A DNA stretch of 64,000 nt from Microbulbifer litoralis. GTDB lineage: Bacteria > Pseudomonadota > Gammaproteobacteria > Pseudomonadales > Cellvibrionaceae. The notes beneath the pieces were generated by a model. The model was given only the letters and a program-made list of their open reading frames with translations, was not told the DNA's origin and searched no databases. Position numbers and translations under genes: made by a program. Where the stretch lies: NCBI RefSeq assembly GCF_023634065.1, contig NZ_JALKCV010000003.1:124001-188000 (forward strand), given 5' to 3'. The first letter of the stretch is position 1. The number at the start of each line of letters is the position of its first letter. This document shows, piece after piece, positions 8,516-18,056 of this stretch.

Positions 8516-9937
8516 ATGAGCAACGACAACGCCTCCCCAAATTCCGCCGCCAACCCCGCTGCCAAGCTGTGGGGCGGCCGATTCAGTGAAGCCACCGACG
8601 CCTTTGTGGAGCGCTTCACCGCCTCCGTGATGTTCGACCAGCGTATGGCGCAGGAGGATATCCGCGGCTCCCTGGCCCACGCACAGATGCTGTCGGAAGT
8701 GGGCGTGCTAACAGAGGGCGAGTACCGGCAGATCGCCGACGGCCTGCAGGCGATTGCCGCCGAGATCGAGGCCGGCGAATTCCCCTGGTCGGTGGAGCTC
8801 GAAGACGTACACATGAATATCGAGGCGCGCCTGACCGACCGTATCGGCGCCACCGGCAAGAAGCTGCACACCGGCCGCTCTCGCAACGACCAGGTGGCTA
8901 CCGACATCCGCCTGTGGCTGCGCGGCCGTATCGACCAGATCGCGGCCGAGCTGACCCGCCTGCAGAGCGGCCTGGTGGAACTGGCCGAGCGCGAGGCGGA
9001 CACCATCATGCCCGGCTTCACCCACCTGCAGAGCGCGCAGCCGGTCACCTTCGGCCATCACCTGCTGGCCTGGAACGAGATGCTGGGGCGCGACTACGAA
9101 CGGCTGATGGACTGCCGCAAGCGCGTCAACCGTTCGCCGCTGGGCGCCGCGGCGCTGGCCGGCACCAGCTACCCGATCAATCGCGCGCGCACCGCCGAGC
9201 TGCTGGGATTCGACGCGCCCACGGAAAACTCGCTGGATTCGGTCAGCGATCGCGATTTCGCCATCGAGTTCTGCGCCTTCGCCGCGCTGCTGCTGACGCA
9301 CCTGTCCCGCGCCAGCGAGGAGCTGGTGCTGTGGACCTCGAGCCAATTCGATTTCATCGACCTGCCGGACCGCTTCTGCACCGGTTCCTCGATCATGCCG
9401 CAGAAGAAAAACCCGGACGTGCCGGAGCTGGTGCGCGGCAAGACCGGCCGCGTCAACGGCCACCTGGTTTCACTGCTGACGCTGATGAAGAGCCAGCCGC
9501 TGGCCTACAACAAGGACAACCAGGAAGACAAGGAGCCGCTGTTCGACGCCGCCGATACCGCGCTCGACTGCCTGCGCGCCTTCGCCGATATGGCGCCGGC
9601 ACTGGAAGCCAAAAAAGAAAATATGTACGCGGCCGCGGCCAAGGGCTTCTCCACCGCCACCGACCTGGCGGACTACCTGGTGCGCAAGGGTGTGGCCTTC
9701 CGCGATGCCCACGAGATCGTCGGCCAGTCGGTGTCGTTTGCGATCGAACAGGAAAAGGACCTGGCGGAACTGGGCCTGGCGCAGCTGCAGCAGTTTTCCG
9801 ACCAGATTGGCGAGGATGTATTCGATGTGCTGACGCTGGAAGGGTCCGTGGCCGCGCGCGACCATATCGGCGGCACGGCGCCGGCTCAGGTGCGCGCGGC
9901 CTGCGCGCGGGCGAAGAAATTGATCGCGGGGCGCTGA
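8516..9937 (+). CDS. argH: Argininosuccinate lyase
   Basis: ArgH splits argininosuccinate into arginine and fumarate, the last step of arginine synthesis. The protein starts MSNDNASPN at 8516, with an AGGGA site five bases upstream, rather than at the earlier in-frame codon. Family motifs are present: KLWGGRF near the N-terminus, [13 protein letters not shown], the catalytic His region [14 protein letters not shown] [14 protein letters not shown], and the fumarase/lyase signature [15 protein letters not shown]. The length of about 473 residues is normal. It is divergent from the AlgZ-like sensor, as in Pseudomonas. Confidence 0.96.
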   Translation: MSNDNASPNSAANPAAKLWGGRFSEATDAFVERFTASVMFDQRMAQEDIRGSLAHAQMLSEVGVLTEGEYRQIADGLQAIAAEIEAGEFPWSVELEDVHMNIEARLTDRIGATGKKLHTGRSRNDQVATDIRLWLRGRIDQIAAELTRLQSGLVELAEREADTIMPGFTHLQSAQPVTFGHHLLAWNEMLGRDYERLMDCRKRVNRSPLGAAALAGTSYPINRARTAELLGFDAPTENSLDSVSDRDFAIEFCAFAALLLTHLSRASEELVLWTSSQFDFIDLPDRFCTGSSIMPQKKNPDVPELVRGKTGRVNGHLVSLLTLMKSQPLAYNKDNQEDKEPLFDAADTALDCLRAFADMAPALEAKKENMYAAAAKGFSTATDLADYLVRKGVAFRDAHEIVGQSVSFAIEQEKDLAELGLAQLQQFSDQIGEDVFDVLTLEGSVAARDHIGGTAPAQVRAACARAKKLIAGR

Positions 9938-9969
9938 GTTTCGGGAACCTGTTGCCGTCGCCACCACAT

Positions 9970-10065
9970 CCCGGATTCCGGCGCTGCGCGCCTGCATCCG
10001 GGCTACGAACTGGGTATCGCGGCTCGGGCAATGGGTAGCCCGGATGGAGCGAAGCGGAATCCGGG
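9970..10065. repeat. REP-like palindrome pair after argH
   Basis: Two imperfect palindromes in opposite orientation lie at 9970-10006 (CCCGGATTCCGGCGCTGCGC... ending ATCCGGGCTAC) and 10035-10065 (GTAGCCCGGATGGAGCGAAG... ending ATCCGGG). Both follow the consensus GTAGCCCGGAT-n-GCG-n-ATCCGGG also seen at 13880-13999, 50592-50675 and 58935-58963. Paired inverted units are typical of REP/BIME elements at gene ends. They lie between the converging argH and cyaY. Confidence 0.85.
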
Positions 10066-10111
10066 AACCTGGCCGTCGCCACCGCTACGGACCGCGGACG
10101 GGGTGCCGGGC

Positions 10112-10450
10112 TTACTCCAGGTTGAGGGAAACGGTTTCGCCCTGCTGCTCGGTGAGGACGCGATCCAGCAGCGTCGGCAGGTCCTCGCCGGTGGTGGTGC
10201 ACTTCCAGCCCGGCGGCTTGACCCCGGTATTGTCAAAGGAGAGGTGGTAGCCGCCGGAGCGGGCCGCCACCCACAGCTCGCGGTTGGCGGTCTGGCGGGA
10301 CAGGATCACCTGGCTGCCGTTATCTTCCAGCGTCAGGGTCAGCACTGCGTCCGCGCGCTCGTAATCGATATCCCACTCGCACTCGTCGAGCGCATCTTCA
10401 ATCGCGATCAGGGTGCGTTCAATGGCCGCTTCGAATTCCGTCTGGCTCAT
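10112..10450 (-). CDS. cyaY: Iron donor protein CyaY (frataxin)
   Basis: The 112-residue protein is a bacterial frataxin, which binds iron and regulates iron-sulfur cluster assembly on IscS/IscU. The acidic first helix (ALDECEWDIDYERADAVL) and the beta-sheet motif NRELWVAARSGGYHL, with the following FDNTGVKPPGWKCT, are characteristic. It lies divergent from lptM, as in many gammaproteobacteria. Confidence 0.94.
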   Translation of the reverse strand: MSQTEFEAAIERTLIAIEDALDECEWDIDYERADAVLTLTLEDNGSQVILSRQTANRELWVAARSGGYHLSFDNTGVKPPGWKCTTTGEDLPTLLDRVLTEQQGETVSLNLE

Positions 10451-10544
10451 AAAATCGTTACTTCTGTTACCGTTGGCTGTGCTGGGCTCGAGAGCCCGTT
10501 ATACTAACAGGCTTTTCTTCAAACCACGCCGCAGGACGCTGTCG

Positions 10545-10784
10545 ATGTCGAAAACTCTGCTCCTCTGTCCGGCCCTGGCCCTGCTGCTGAGCGCATGCGG
10601 ACAGAAAGGCCCCCTCTACCTGCCCCAGGAAGCCGCCTCGCCGGCGCCCGGCGCCGCCACAGTGCCCGCGGCCGCCCCTCCGGCAGCCACCGGGACAAAA
10701 CAGTCAACCCCATCCGCGGACAAAGAATCCGACCCCGAAAACGAAGAGGAGCCGGCAGTCGAGGAGCCTAAAGTAGAAAAATGA
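10545..10784 (+). CDS. lptM: LptM-type small lipoprotein (YifL family)
   Basis: The 79-residue protein starts MSKTLLLCPALALLLSACGQKGPLYLP. It has a lipoprotein signal with lipobox LSAC and the conserved post-cysteine motif GQKGPLYLP that defines LptM/YifL. LptM assists disulfide maturation of the LptD/LptE lipopolysaccharide translocon. The rest is proline/alanine-rich, then strongly acidic. The longer open frame starts 44 codons earlier inside the cyaY leader and is not favoured. The stop overlaps the lysA start (ATGA), an order conserved in many relatives. Confidence 0.88.
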   Translation: MSKTLLLCPALALLLSACGQKGPLYLPQEAASPAPGAATVPAAAPPAATGTKQSTPSADKESDPENEEEPAVEEPKVEK

Positions 10785-12034
10785 GCGATTTCCATTACCG
10801 AGAAGGCGGCCTCTGGGCCGAAGCAGTGCCACTGACGCAGATCGCAGAACAGTTCGGTACCCCCACTTATGTCTACAGCCGCGCGCACTTTGAAAGCCAG
10901 TACCGCGCCTACGCCGATGCGCTGGGCGACTATCCGGGGCTGATCTGCTACGCGGTCAAGGCCAACAGCAATCTCGGCATCCTGTCGCTGCTCGCGCAGC
11001 TGGGTGCCGGTTTCGACATCGTCTCCGGCGGCGAGCTGGAGCGGGTACTGATGGCCGGCGGCGACCCGGCACGGGTGGTCTTTTCCGGTGTGGGCAAAAC
11101 CGCGCAGGAAATGCGCCGCGCGCTGGAGGTGGGCGTGCACTGCTTCAATGTCGAATCCACCGCGGAACTGGATCGCCTCGAGGGCGTGGCCGCGGAGATG
11201 GGCGTGAAGGCCCCGGTATCCCTGCGGGTGAACCCGGATGTGGATGCCAAGACCCACCCGTACATTTCCACCGGTCTGAAGGAAAACAAATTCGGCATCG
11301 CCATCGACAGCGCCCTGTACGCCTACCGCCGCGCGGCGGCATCCGGGCATCTGGACGTGGTCGGCGTGGACTGCCATATCGGCTCGCAACTGACCGAACT
11401 GTCGCCGTTTCTCGACGCGCTGGAACGGCTGCTGCTGCTGATCGACCAGTTGGCCGAAGAGGGGATCAAGCTGAAACACCTGGACCTGGGCGGCGGCCTG
11501 GGGGTGCGCTACCGCGGCGAGGAGCCGCCGCCGGTAAGCGACTACCTGGGCGCGGTAAAAGAGCGCCTCGACGGGCGCGACCTGGCGCTGGTGCTGGAGC
11601 CGGGCCGCTCCATCGCCGCCAACGGCGGCCTGCTGCTGACGCAGGTGGAATTTCTCAAACGCACCGAGGAGCACAACTTCGCCATCGTCGACGCGGCCAT
11701 GAACGACAACCTGCGCCCGGCGCTCTACCAGGCGTGGCAGGATATCGTCGCCGTGGAACCGGACAACGGCGAGGTGGAGAGCTGGGATATCGTCGGCCCG
11801 GTCTGCGAGACCGGCGACTTCCTCGGCAAGCGCCGCGAGCTGGCGCTGCAGCCGGGGCAGCTGCTGGCCATGCTGTCCACCGGGGCCTACGGTTTCAGCA
11901 TGAGTTCGAATTACAATTCCCGTCCGCGCGCCGCGGAAGTACTGGTGGACGGCGAGCGAACCTTCCTGGTCCGCGCCCGCGAGAGCCTCGCCGACCTGGT
12001 GCGCGGCGAGAGTCCGGTACCGGAGAAGAGTTAA
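10781..12034 (+). CDS. lysA: Diaminopimelate decarboxylase
   Basis: LysA decarboxylates meso-diaminopimelate to lysine. The 417-residue protein shows the fold-type III decarboxylase motifs: PLP lysine in CYAVKANSN (about residue 61), the HIGSQ motif, the glycine-rich phosphate loop LDLGGGLGVRY, EPGRSIAANGG, and the C-terminal active-site CETGDFLGK and GAYGFSMSSNYNSRPR. It overlaps lptM by four bases and is followed by dapF after a repeat-bearing spacer, so three adjacent genes include two of the lysine pathway. Confidence 0.96.
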   Translation: MSDFHYREGGLWAEAVPLTQIAEQFGTPTYVYSRAHFESQYRAYADALGDYPGLICYAVKANSNLGILSLLAQLGAGFDIVSGGELERVLMAGGDPARVVFSGVGKTAQEMRRALEVGVHCFNVESTAELDRLEGVAAEMGVKAPVSLRVNPDVDAKTHPYISTGLKENKFGIAIDSALYAYRRAAASGHLDVVGVDCHIGSQLTELSPFLDALERLLLLIDQLAEEGIKLKHLDLGGGLGVRYRGEEPPPVSDYLGAVKERLDGRDLALVLEPGRSIAANGGLLLTQVEFLKRTEEHNFAIVDAAMNDNLRPALYQAWQDIVAVEPDNGEVESWDIVGPVCETGDFLGKRRELALQPGQLLAMLSTGAYGFSMSSNYNSRPRAAEVLVDGERTFLVRARESLADLVRGESPVPEKS

Positions 12035-12038
12035 AAAC

Positions 12039-12091
12039 GGGACTCGGGACTCAGAAAAGAATACCGGCAGCGGGGCCGACACCGAGTCGGC
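12039..12091. repeat. (GGGACTC)2 unit plus hairpin after lysA
   Basis: Two copies of GGGACTC (12039-12052) begin four bases after the lysA stop, preceded by the same TTAAAAAC lead-in as after pilT. A short A-rich link and a hairpin GCCGAC-ACCGA-GTCGGC (12075-12091) follow. The arrangement stop codon, heptamers, GAAAAG, hairpin is shared with the pilT-pilU spacer. Confidence 0.8.
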
Positions 12092-12157
12092 TTACTGGCT
12101 CGGAATTAACAACCCGGCCTTCAAGCGCGGCCATCCGCAGAATACAAGAGAAAGGGA

Positions 12158-12988
12158 ATGCGCCTCAGATTCACCAAAATGCACGGCCTCGGCAACGACT
12201 TCGTAATGCTCGACGGCATCAGCCAGCGGGTCAAACTGTCGCCGGAAAAGATCCGCCACCTGGCCGACCGCAACCTGGGCGTGGGCTGTGACCAGGTATT
12301 GCTGGTGGAATCGCCGCGCAACCCGGACACCGACTTCCGCTACCGCATCTTCAACGCCGACGGCGGCGAGGTGGAGAATTGCGGCAACGGTGCACGCTGT
12401 TTTGCCCGCTTCGTGCGCGAGCGTCGCCTGACCGGCAAGAGCCGGCTGCTGGTGGAAACCGCCGCGGGCATCCTGACCCTGAACCTGCTCGACGACGGCC
12501 AGGTCGGTGTCGATATGGGTGCACCGGTACTGGAACCGGAGCAGGTGCCCTTCGCCGCCGATGTGCGCGCCGACAGCTATCCGCTGGAAGTGGACGGCGA
12601 GACCTATATGATCGGCGCCGTATCCATGGGCAACCCCCACGCGGTACTGCTGGTGGACAATGTGGACTCGGCACCGGTCGCCGAGCTGGGCCCGAAGATC
12701 GAGCACCACGAGCGCTTCCCGCAGCGGGTCAATGTGGGCTTCCTGCAGATCCAGTCCCGCACCGCGGCGCGCCTGCGGGTATTCGAGCGCGGCGTCGGCG
12801 AGACCCGCGCCTGCGGCACCGGTGCCTGTGGCGCCATGGTGGCCGCGCGCCTGCGCGACCTGGTCGACGAGGAGGTACGGATCCAGCTCCCCGGCGGCAC
12901 CCTGACAATCCACTGGAGCGGACCGGGGCAGCCGGTTACCATGACCGGACCTGCGAGTACGGTGTTCCACGGGCAGATAGTGCTCTGA
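12158..12988 (+). CDS. dapF: Diaminopimelate epimerase
   Basis: DapF converts LL- to meso-diaminopimelate for lysine and peptidoglycan. The 276-residue protein has both catalytic cysteines in family motifs: [20 protein letters not shown] (about residues 66-85) and [16 protein letters not shown] (about 214-229). The N-terminal [13 protein letters not shown] is also diagnostic. It follows lysA in the same direction and precedes the DUF484 gene, an order known from Pseudomonas. Confidence 0.96.
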   Translation: MRLRFTKMHGLGNDFVMLDGISQRVKLSPEKIRHLADRNLGVGCDQVLLVESPRNPDTDFRYRIFNADGGEVENCGNGARCFARFVRERRLTGKSRLLVETAAGILTLNLLDDGQVGVDMGAPVLEPEQVPFAADVRADSYPLEVDGETYMIGAVSMGNPHAVLLVDNVDSAPVAELGPKIEHHERFPQRVNVGFLQIQSRTAARLRVFERGVGETRACGTGACGAMVAARLRDLVDEEVRIQLPGGTLTIHWSGPGQPVTMTGPASTVFHGQIVL

Positions 12989-13098
12989 CTTCCACCGGTT
13001 CAAACCGGAGACGAGAGTCCCGCAGGCAAAACAGACAGGAGTCATCGCAGTCATTCGCCTGCGGGCGGGCTCCCATACAGCGCAACGACAGAATTCTT

Positions 13099-13839
13099 AT
13101 GACGGATCACAGCGACGCCACCCAGTCTCCTGACAGCTCGACACAGGCCGGCCCACAGGCAGACCAGCGCAGCAAGAAGCTGCTGGCGCGCCAGGTGGCC
13201 CGTTACCTGATCCAGAATCCGGAGTTCTTCGCCGACCATCTGGAACTGCTGGAAACCATCAAGCTGCCGCGGGAAGACGGGCGCACCGTGTCGCTGATGA
13301 CACACCAGACCAACCTGCTGCGCGAGCGCAATATCGAAATGCGCCAGCGCCTGGACCAGCTGCTGCACAACGCCCGCGACAACGACCAGCTGTTCCTGCA
13401 CAGCCGCCGCCTGATACTGGCGCTGCTGGAGGCGGAGAATGTGTCCGAGGCCAGTGGCGCCCTGTACCAGAGCTTTCGCGAGGATTTCGGCGTCGAAGTC
13501 ACCTCGCTGACCCTGTTCGGTCCGCTGCCCGACGGGCACGGCCCCACCGGCGATGTGCGCACCAGCTCCCGCGCCGGCGCAGAGGCTGCCGTCGGCGCCA
13601 TCCTGCGCAACGGCCGCACCGTGTGTGGCGTGCTGCGCCCGGCGGAAAAGGACTACCTGTTCGGCCGGGACGCGGAAAAAGTCGCCTCCGCCGCCGTGGT
13701 GCCGCTGGCCAACCAACTGGGTATCCTCGCCGTGGGTTCCAGCGATCCACAGCACTACCGCTCCAGCCTGGGAACCCTGTTCCTGTCGTATATCGGCGAA
13801 GTGCTCGAACGGCTGCTGCCGCGGCTGCTGGAGGGCTGA
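13099..13839 (+). CDS. DUF484 family protein
   Basis: The 246-residue protein belongs to DUF484. It has an N-terminal helical segment (QVARYLIQNPEFFADHLELLETIKLP), a coiled region with LLRERNIEMRQRLDQLL, and a GAF-like C-terminal part (about 110-240). The function of the family is unknown. It usually lies between dapF and xerC. The dapF side is kept here, but no xerC follows; a repeat-filled gap and the SutA-like gene come next. The start is the ATG at 13099 because earlier in-frame sequence reads through the dapF end. Confidence 0.85.
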   Translation: MTDHSDATQSPDSSTQAGPQADQRSKKLLARQVARYLIQNPEFFADHLELLETIKLPREDGRTVSLMTHQTNLLRERNIEMRQRLDQLLHNARDNDQLFLHSRRLILALLEAENVSEASGALYQSFREDFGVEVTSLTLFGPLPDGHGPTGDVRTSSRAGAEAAVGAILRNGRTVCGVLRPAEKDYLFGRDAEKVASAAVVPLANQLGILAVGSSDPQHYRSSLGTLFLSYIGEVLERLLPRLLEG

Positions 13840-13879
13840 CCTTCAATCCGCGTGCCGGGAAATACGGTGCCACTCGCTT

Positions 13880-13999
13880 CCCGGATTCCGCTGCGCTCCA
13901 TCCAGGCTACACGGCCAAGCCCGCTGCCAAGCTGTGGGGCCCACCTCCATGACCGTATCGGCGTAGCCCGGATATAGGCATGCATCGCCGGAATCCGGG
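13880..13999. repeat. REP-like palindrome pair after DUF484 gene
   Basis: Inverted units at 13880-13910 (CCCGGATTCCGCTGCG... ending CCAGGCTAC) and 13963-13999 (GTAGCCCGGATATAGGC... ending ATCCGGG) match the REP-like consensus found elsewhere in the window. They sit between the converging DUF484 and SutA-like genes. Nothing else is seen between 13840 and 14028. Confidence 0.8.
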
Positions 14000-14028
14000 A
14001 ATACGCGGCATTGGTACTCGGGCGTGTA

Positions 14029-14253
14029 TCAGATAGGGCGGCTGCCGTACTTGGGCTGGGGCTTGCGCGGCGGGTCGGCGGTGACTTCCGGATCCACCTC
14101 ACTGATGGCGCCACCCCGGGCGAGAAATTCCTCGACGTCGGAGCTCAACTGGCTCCTGGCGCGCTGGCGGGAAGTGATACTGCGCTCTTCGGCAAAGTCT
14201 TCGGTATCCTTGGTGCGGGAGCTGTTGCCGTGTTCCTGATTACCATCTTTCAT
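14029..14253 (-). CDS. sutA: SutA-like RNA polymerase-associated regulator
   Basis: The 74-residue protein is highly charged. Its C-terminal motif, a short helix followed by FLARGGAISEVDPEVTADPP and then RKPQPKYGSRPI, resembles that of SutA. In Pseudomonas aeruginosa SutA binds the RNA polymerase beta subunit and raises transcription in slow-growing cells. The N-terminal half is acidic and low in hydrophobic residues, as in SutA, but shorter. The gene lies near the glnK-amtB locus. The call rests on remembered motif similarity. Confidence 0.7.
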   Translation of the reverse strand: MKDGNQEHGNSSRTKDTEDFAEERSITSRQRARSQLSSDVEEFLARGGAISEVDPEVTADPPRKPQPKYGSRPI

Positions 14254-14605
14254 AGTCGAGACCCTGTAACTGCTACTCCTGTTACAGAGGAAGTACCCCT
14301 GTGCCGGTCAGACCGGGCGCTGTCTGTTTCTGGATAGCCTGAATGCGTTTCGCCGCCGGCGATTCGCTTTCCGGTACGCGCCTCAGTAAGTCGCGGCGAA
14401 TAATATATAGGCACTGCACGACAGTGCCGCCAGCGGATGGCGGCATCGAGCGTAGAGTTTTTTGTTGCGGAAACCCGGCGATTTATTGCACCTGGTTATT
14501 AATTGCACAATGGTGGATATTACCGCCAATGGCGCCCGGGTGAATCCTGCCGACAGGTCTCCGCAGGGAGATGTTTTGTGGCTCCAATACAAGCCACAGA
14601 AACAG
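14254..14605. other. Intergenic spacer, SutA-like gene to glnK terminator
   Basis: This spacer of about 350 bases holds no convincing gene on either strand. It must contain the promoter of the SutA-like gene at its left side. A short inverted motif GTAAC-TGCTACTCCT-GTTAC (about 14267-14286) lies just upstream of that gene. No other structure was recognised. Confidence 0.5.
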
Positions 14606-14626
14606 AAAAAGCCCCGGATGGGGCTT
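14606..14626 (-). terminator. Intrinsic terminator after glnK
   Basis: Read on the minus strand, the stem AAGCCCC-ATCC-GGGGCTT is followed directly by a T-run. It lies 55 bases past the glnK stop and would end the porin-PII-amtB-PII transcript. Confidence 0.85.
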
Positions 14627-14680
14627 CAGGGAGGGTGCGGCGGTGTTTTCCTCCGCCGCACAGACACCGCGCGGGGTGGC

Positions 14681-15025
<345 letters not shown>

Positions 15026-15102
15026 CTATCCCCTTTTTATGAGGCTCTGGGTTGTTCGCGGTTTGCGGGAGCCCGGGCGGGCCCCCGCTTCGATGAGCAG
15101 AC

Positions 15103-16362
15103 TTATTTACCCATGAATTCCGGGTAAGCTTCCATTCCACACTCGACCAAGTCAACACCTTCCTGCTCTTCCTCTTCGCTGACGCGAATACCGGTGACGG
15201 CCTTGAGCAGGAACCATACGGCAAAGGAGGCGGCGAAGACCCAGACGAAGATGGTGGCGGCGCCGATCAACTGGCCACTGAAGCTGGAGCCGTCGTTGGT
15301 GAGCGGCACCAGCATCAGGCCGAGGAAGCCGACTACGCCGTGCACGGAGATGGCACCCACCGGGTCGTCGATTTTCAGCTTGTCCAGGGTGACGATGGCA
15401 AAGACCACCAGCACGCCGCCCAGGGCGCCGAACAGGGTCGCCTGCAGTGCAGTCGGCGTGGACGGCTCGGCGGTGATCGCCACCAGGCCGGCCAGCGCGC
15501 CGTTCAGCAGCATGGTCAGGTCGGCCTTGCCGAACAGGATGCGCGCGGTGATCAGCGCGGCGATGGCACCGCCGGCGGCGGCGGTGTTGGTGTTCAGGAA
15601 CACCATGGCCACGGAGTGCGCACTGGCGGCATCGCCCAGTTTCAGTACGGAACCGCCGTTGAAACCGAACCAGCCCATCCACAGGATGAAGGTACCCAGC
15701 GTCGCCAGCGGCAGGTTGGCGCCCGGAATGGCGTAGACCTCGCCGTTGGGACCGTATTTGCCCTTGCGCGCGCCCAACAGCAATACACCGGCCAGGGCCG
15801 CGGCGGCGCCCGCCATGTGCACGATGCCGGAACCGGCGAAATCGGAGAAGCCCAGGTCACCCAGATTGTACAGGCCGAAAACTTCCTGGCCGCCCCAGGT
15901 CCAGGAACCTTCCAGCGGGTAGATGAAACCGGTCAGCACCACGGCGAATACCAGGAAACTCCACAGCTTCATGCGTTCGGCCACGGCACCGGAGACGATG
16001 GACATGGCGGTGGCCACGAACACCACCTGGAAGAAGAAATCGGAAGCGCCGGAATAGACGGAATCACCGTCAAAACCGTTGTCCGCCGAGTCTGCCAGCA
16101 CGCTTTCCAGGCTGAACGCTTCGATACCGCTCAGCGCCAGGGTGCCGTCATACATGATCGCGTAGCCGCAGATCAGGTACATCACACAGGCAATCGCAAA
16201 CAGCGCGACGTTCTTGGTGAGAATTTCAGTGGTGTTCTTCGAGCGCACCAGGCCCGCTTCCAACATGGAAAAGCCCGCGGCCATCCACATGACCAGCGCA
16301 CCGCACACGAGGAAATAAAACGTATCAATTGCATACTGCAATTGAAAAATTTGATTTTCCAT
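15103..16362 (-). CDS. amtB: Ammonium transporter AmtB
   Basis: The 419-residue membrane protein has the eleven-helix Amt/Rh layout. The pore histidines are in SGIVHMAGAAAALAG (about residue 180) and ISVHGVVGFLG (about 335). The signature DFAGSGIVHMAGA is present. AmtB brings ammonium across the inner membrane under nitrogen limitation and is blocked by GlnK. It is flanked by PII genes on both sides. No separate promoter was recognised in the 80-base gap upstream. Confidence 0.96.
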   Translation of the reverse strand: MENQIFQLQYAIDTFYFLVCGALVMWMAAGFSMLEAGLVRSKNTTEILTKNVALFAIACVMYLICGYAIMYDGTLALSGIEAFSLESVLADSADNGFDGDSVYSGASDFFFQVVFVATAMSIVSGAVAERMKLWSFLVFAVVLTGFIYPLEGSWTWGGQEVFGLYNLGDLGFSDFAGSGIVHMAGAAAALAGVLLLGARKGKYGPNGEVYAIPGANLPLATLGTFILWMGWFGFNGGSVLKLGDAASAHSVAMVFLNTNTAAAGGAIAALITARILFGKADLTMLLNGALAGLVAITAEPSTPTALQATLFGALGGVLVVFAIVTLDKLKIDDPVGAISVHGVVGFLGLMLVPLTNDGSSFSGQLIGAATIFVWVFAASFAVWFLLKAVTGIRVSEEEEQEGVDLVECGMEAYPEFMGK

Positions 16363-16442
16363 CTTTCGCTCCGTTCAATCCCGAGAATTTTGAAAGTTCT
16401 AGTTTTTTTCGATGGGCCCGGATATCGCTTCCGGCCCAGCGG

Positions 16443-16781
16443 TTAAATTGCCTCCGCGCCGGTCTCGCCGGTGCGGATACGTACAACCTGTTCCAGGTCG
16501 GAGACGAAAATCTTCCCGTCCCCGATCTTGCCGCTTTGCGCACCGCTGCCCACGGCTTCGAGAACGGCATCCAGCTGGCTGTCTTCCACTGCGATCTGCA
16601 GCATGGTTTTGGGCAGGAAATCGACCACATACTCGGCGCCCCGGTAGAGTTCGGTATGCCCTTTCTGTCGGCCAAAGCCCTTCACTTCGCTGACGGTGAT
16701 CCCGTTGACACCGGCCTCGGCCAGTGCGTCGCGGACAGCGTCCAGCTTGAAGGGTTTGATGATTGCGGTGACCAGTTTCAT
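16443..16781 (-). CDS. Second PII protein (GlnB/GlnK paralogue)
   Basis: The 112-residue PII paralogue starts MKLVTAIIKPFKLDAVRDAL, has the T-loop [14 protein letters not shown] with its tyrosine and ends [14 protein letters not shown]. It is close to, but clearly different from, the copy after amtB. The ATG at 16781 is the family start; the longer frame runs through the porin end. Two PII genes bracketing amtB suggest separate roles, for example AmtB gating and enzyme control, but this is inference. Confidence 0.93.
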   Translation of the reverse strand: MKLVTAIIKPFKLDAVRDALAEAGVNGITVSEVKGFGRQKGHTELYRGAEYVVDFLPKTMLQIAVEDSQLDAVLEAVGSGAQSGKIGDGKIFVSDLEQVVRIRTGETGAEAI

Positions 16782-16833
16782 CTGTGCTCCCCCATAGTAA
16801 GGTGGCCCCACTCCGCAAAGCAGGGCCCGCTGT

Positions 16834-17565
16834 TTACCAGGTGTAAGTGGCCCCGGCGACGACCGAGGGTTCACACCAGTCCGTGTTCCAGCACTCTTCC
16901 TCGCTGGCATCGGTACCCACCAGCGAGGCACTCAGGCTCAGGCCGCCGAAGTCCTTGCCGACGGAAACCGAGTAGTCAATGTAGGAATCCGAGCCATCCG
17001 ACATGAAGGAAACTTCATCGAACATGTTCGCGCCCACATGGAAGCCCAGGCTCACATCCGCCGGCAGGGCGAAGCTGTACTCGGCGTAGGGATAGTAGAA
17101 CTCCCCGGTAGCGGCCCAGTAGTCATCGGAATAGGCGAGGCCGAGCGTCAGGTCGGAAAAGCTGACACTGCCGTAAACCTCCTGGTAGTCCTCATCCCAA
17201 TCACTGCCGTGATAGGCATAAAAGATGTAGCCGACATCGAAGCTGACACTGTCACTGAGCTCGCCGGCATAGCCGCCGTATATGTCGTGCTCGAAGTCGG
17301 TTTCATCGGCGCCGTAGGCGAAGTCCACCTGCGAGGCCCAGGTTCCCAGGTAAAAGCCGTTGCCGAAATCCAGGTCGACGCCACCCTGTACCGCCGGGCC
17401 GCCGTCGCTCTGGGAAATACCGCGGAACTTGTAATCGGTGACCGCGCCCAGGTTCGCGCTGGCGGAGAGGCCGCCGTCGGCCGCATAGGTTGCGACGGTC
17501 ATGCCCAGGGCCAGTGCCCCGCCGGTCAAAACAGTAGCGATCTTTTTCGTAGTTGTGCCCACCAT
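16834..17565 (-). CDS. TorF family putative outer-membrane porin
   Basis: The 243-residue protein has a clean signal peptide (TTKKIATVLTGGALALGMTVATYAA), then a beta-rich chain full of aromatic and acidic residues. The family opening is SASANLGAVTDYKFRGISQS and the C-terminus ends in W (VAGATYTW), as for outer-membrane barrels. It matches the TIGR02001/TorF family, often found beside amtB/PII genes. The start at 17565 has a perfect AAGGAG site six bases upstream; the longer frame is not used. It heads the nitrogen operon and may help ammonium or nitrogen compounds pass the outer membrane (inference). Confidence 0.85.
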   Translation of the reverse strand: MVGTTTKKIATVLTGGALALGMTVATYAADGGLSASANLGAVTDYKFRGISQSDGGPAVQGGVDLDFGNGFYLGTWASQVDFAYGADETDFEHDIYGGYAGELSDSVSFDVGYIFYAYHGSDWDEDYQEVYGSVSFSDLTLGLAYSDDYWAATGEFYYPYAEYSFALPADVSLGFHVGANMFDEVSFMSDGSDSYIDYSVSVGKDFGGLSLSASLVGTDASEEECWNTDWCEPSVVAGATYTW

Positions 17566-17739
17566 TGTTCTCCTTGGTCTCTGTGTCTCGTCATAATTTA
17601 TTATTCGTTCGCAGTCCGCTTCGGGGGGCCGGTCACTGCGGGTTGGTGACGGCCGCTTTCTCGCCTTGTGAGCCTGTAGGAGCCCGGCGGCTGGCGCGGT
17701 CCGCAGTGGACCCGATGCACCAAGCTGCACAGGTTTCAG

Positions 17740-17756
17740 TGCAGGCTTGATGCCAA
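17740..17756 (-). promoter_or_regulatory. Sigma-54 promoter candidate for porin-PII-amtB-PII
   Basis: Read on the minus strand the sequence is TTGGCATCAAGCCTGCA. The -24 GG and -12 GC have the required 10-base separation, and most other positions fit the YTGGCACG-N4-TTGCW consensus. The transcript would start about 165 bases before the porin ATG. Nitrogen operons of this kind are typically sigma-54/NtrC driven. Confidence 0.65.
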
Positions 17757-17843
17757 CTTTGCAATCTAATGAAAAATCAACGATTTAACGCAGATCCGGA
17801 GACGTCATGGACGGAAGGGAAAAGCAGTGATCGCAGGCGAGAC

Positions 17844-17860
17844 GCACCAAAATGGAACCT
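17844..17860. promoter_or_regulatory. NtrC-like enhancer site
   Basis: The sequence CGCACCAAAATGGAACC resembles the NtrC site TGCACCAAAATGGTGCA. It lies about 90-105 bases upstream of the -24 element, a usual enhancer distance. The right half is poor. The rest of the 17566-18056 spacer contains nothing recognised. Confidence 0.4.
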
Positions 17861-18056
17861 GCCCATTAAGCGCGCACAGATGTGGTGATTCATTTAACGC
17901 CAGTGAACCAATGCGGAGCACGCATCCGGCATACCAGTGCAAAGTGCGGCCACGGCAATGTGCGGGCGGATAAAATGCGGCGCCGCTTTAGTGTTGCAGG
18001 CCCGGGGGGTACAATCTCTTGCCAGGATAGAGCCCATTTTTAGTGAGGGATTGCCG

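Noticed and set aside
16405..16443. Terminator between the second PII gene and amtB
   Set aside because: A GC-rich hairpin is present, but on the minus strand it is followed by an A-run, not a T-run, so it does not look like a terminator for that operon.
15340..16446. Plus-strand frame of 368 codons rich in H, Q, G and R
   Set aside because: It is the antisense of amtB; the composition is typical of shadow frames in GC-rich DNA.
17716..17742. NtrC site TGCAC...GTGCA overlapping the sigma-54 promoter
   Set aside because: The spacing between half sites is one base too long and the position overlaps the -12 element rather than an upstream enhancer.
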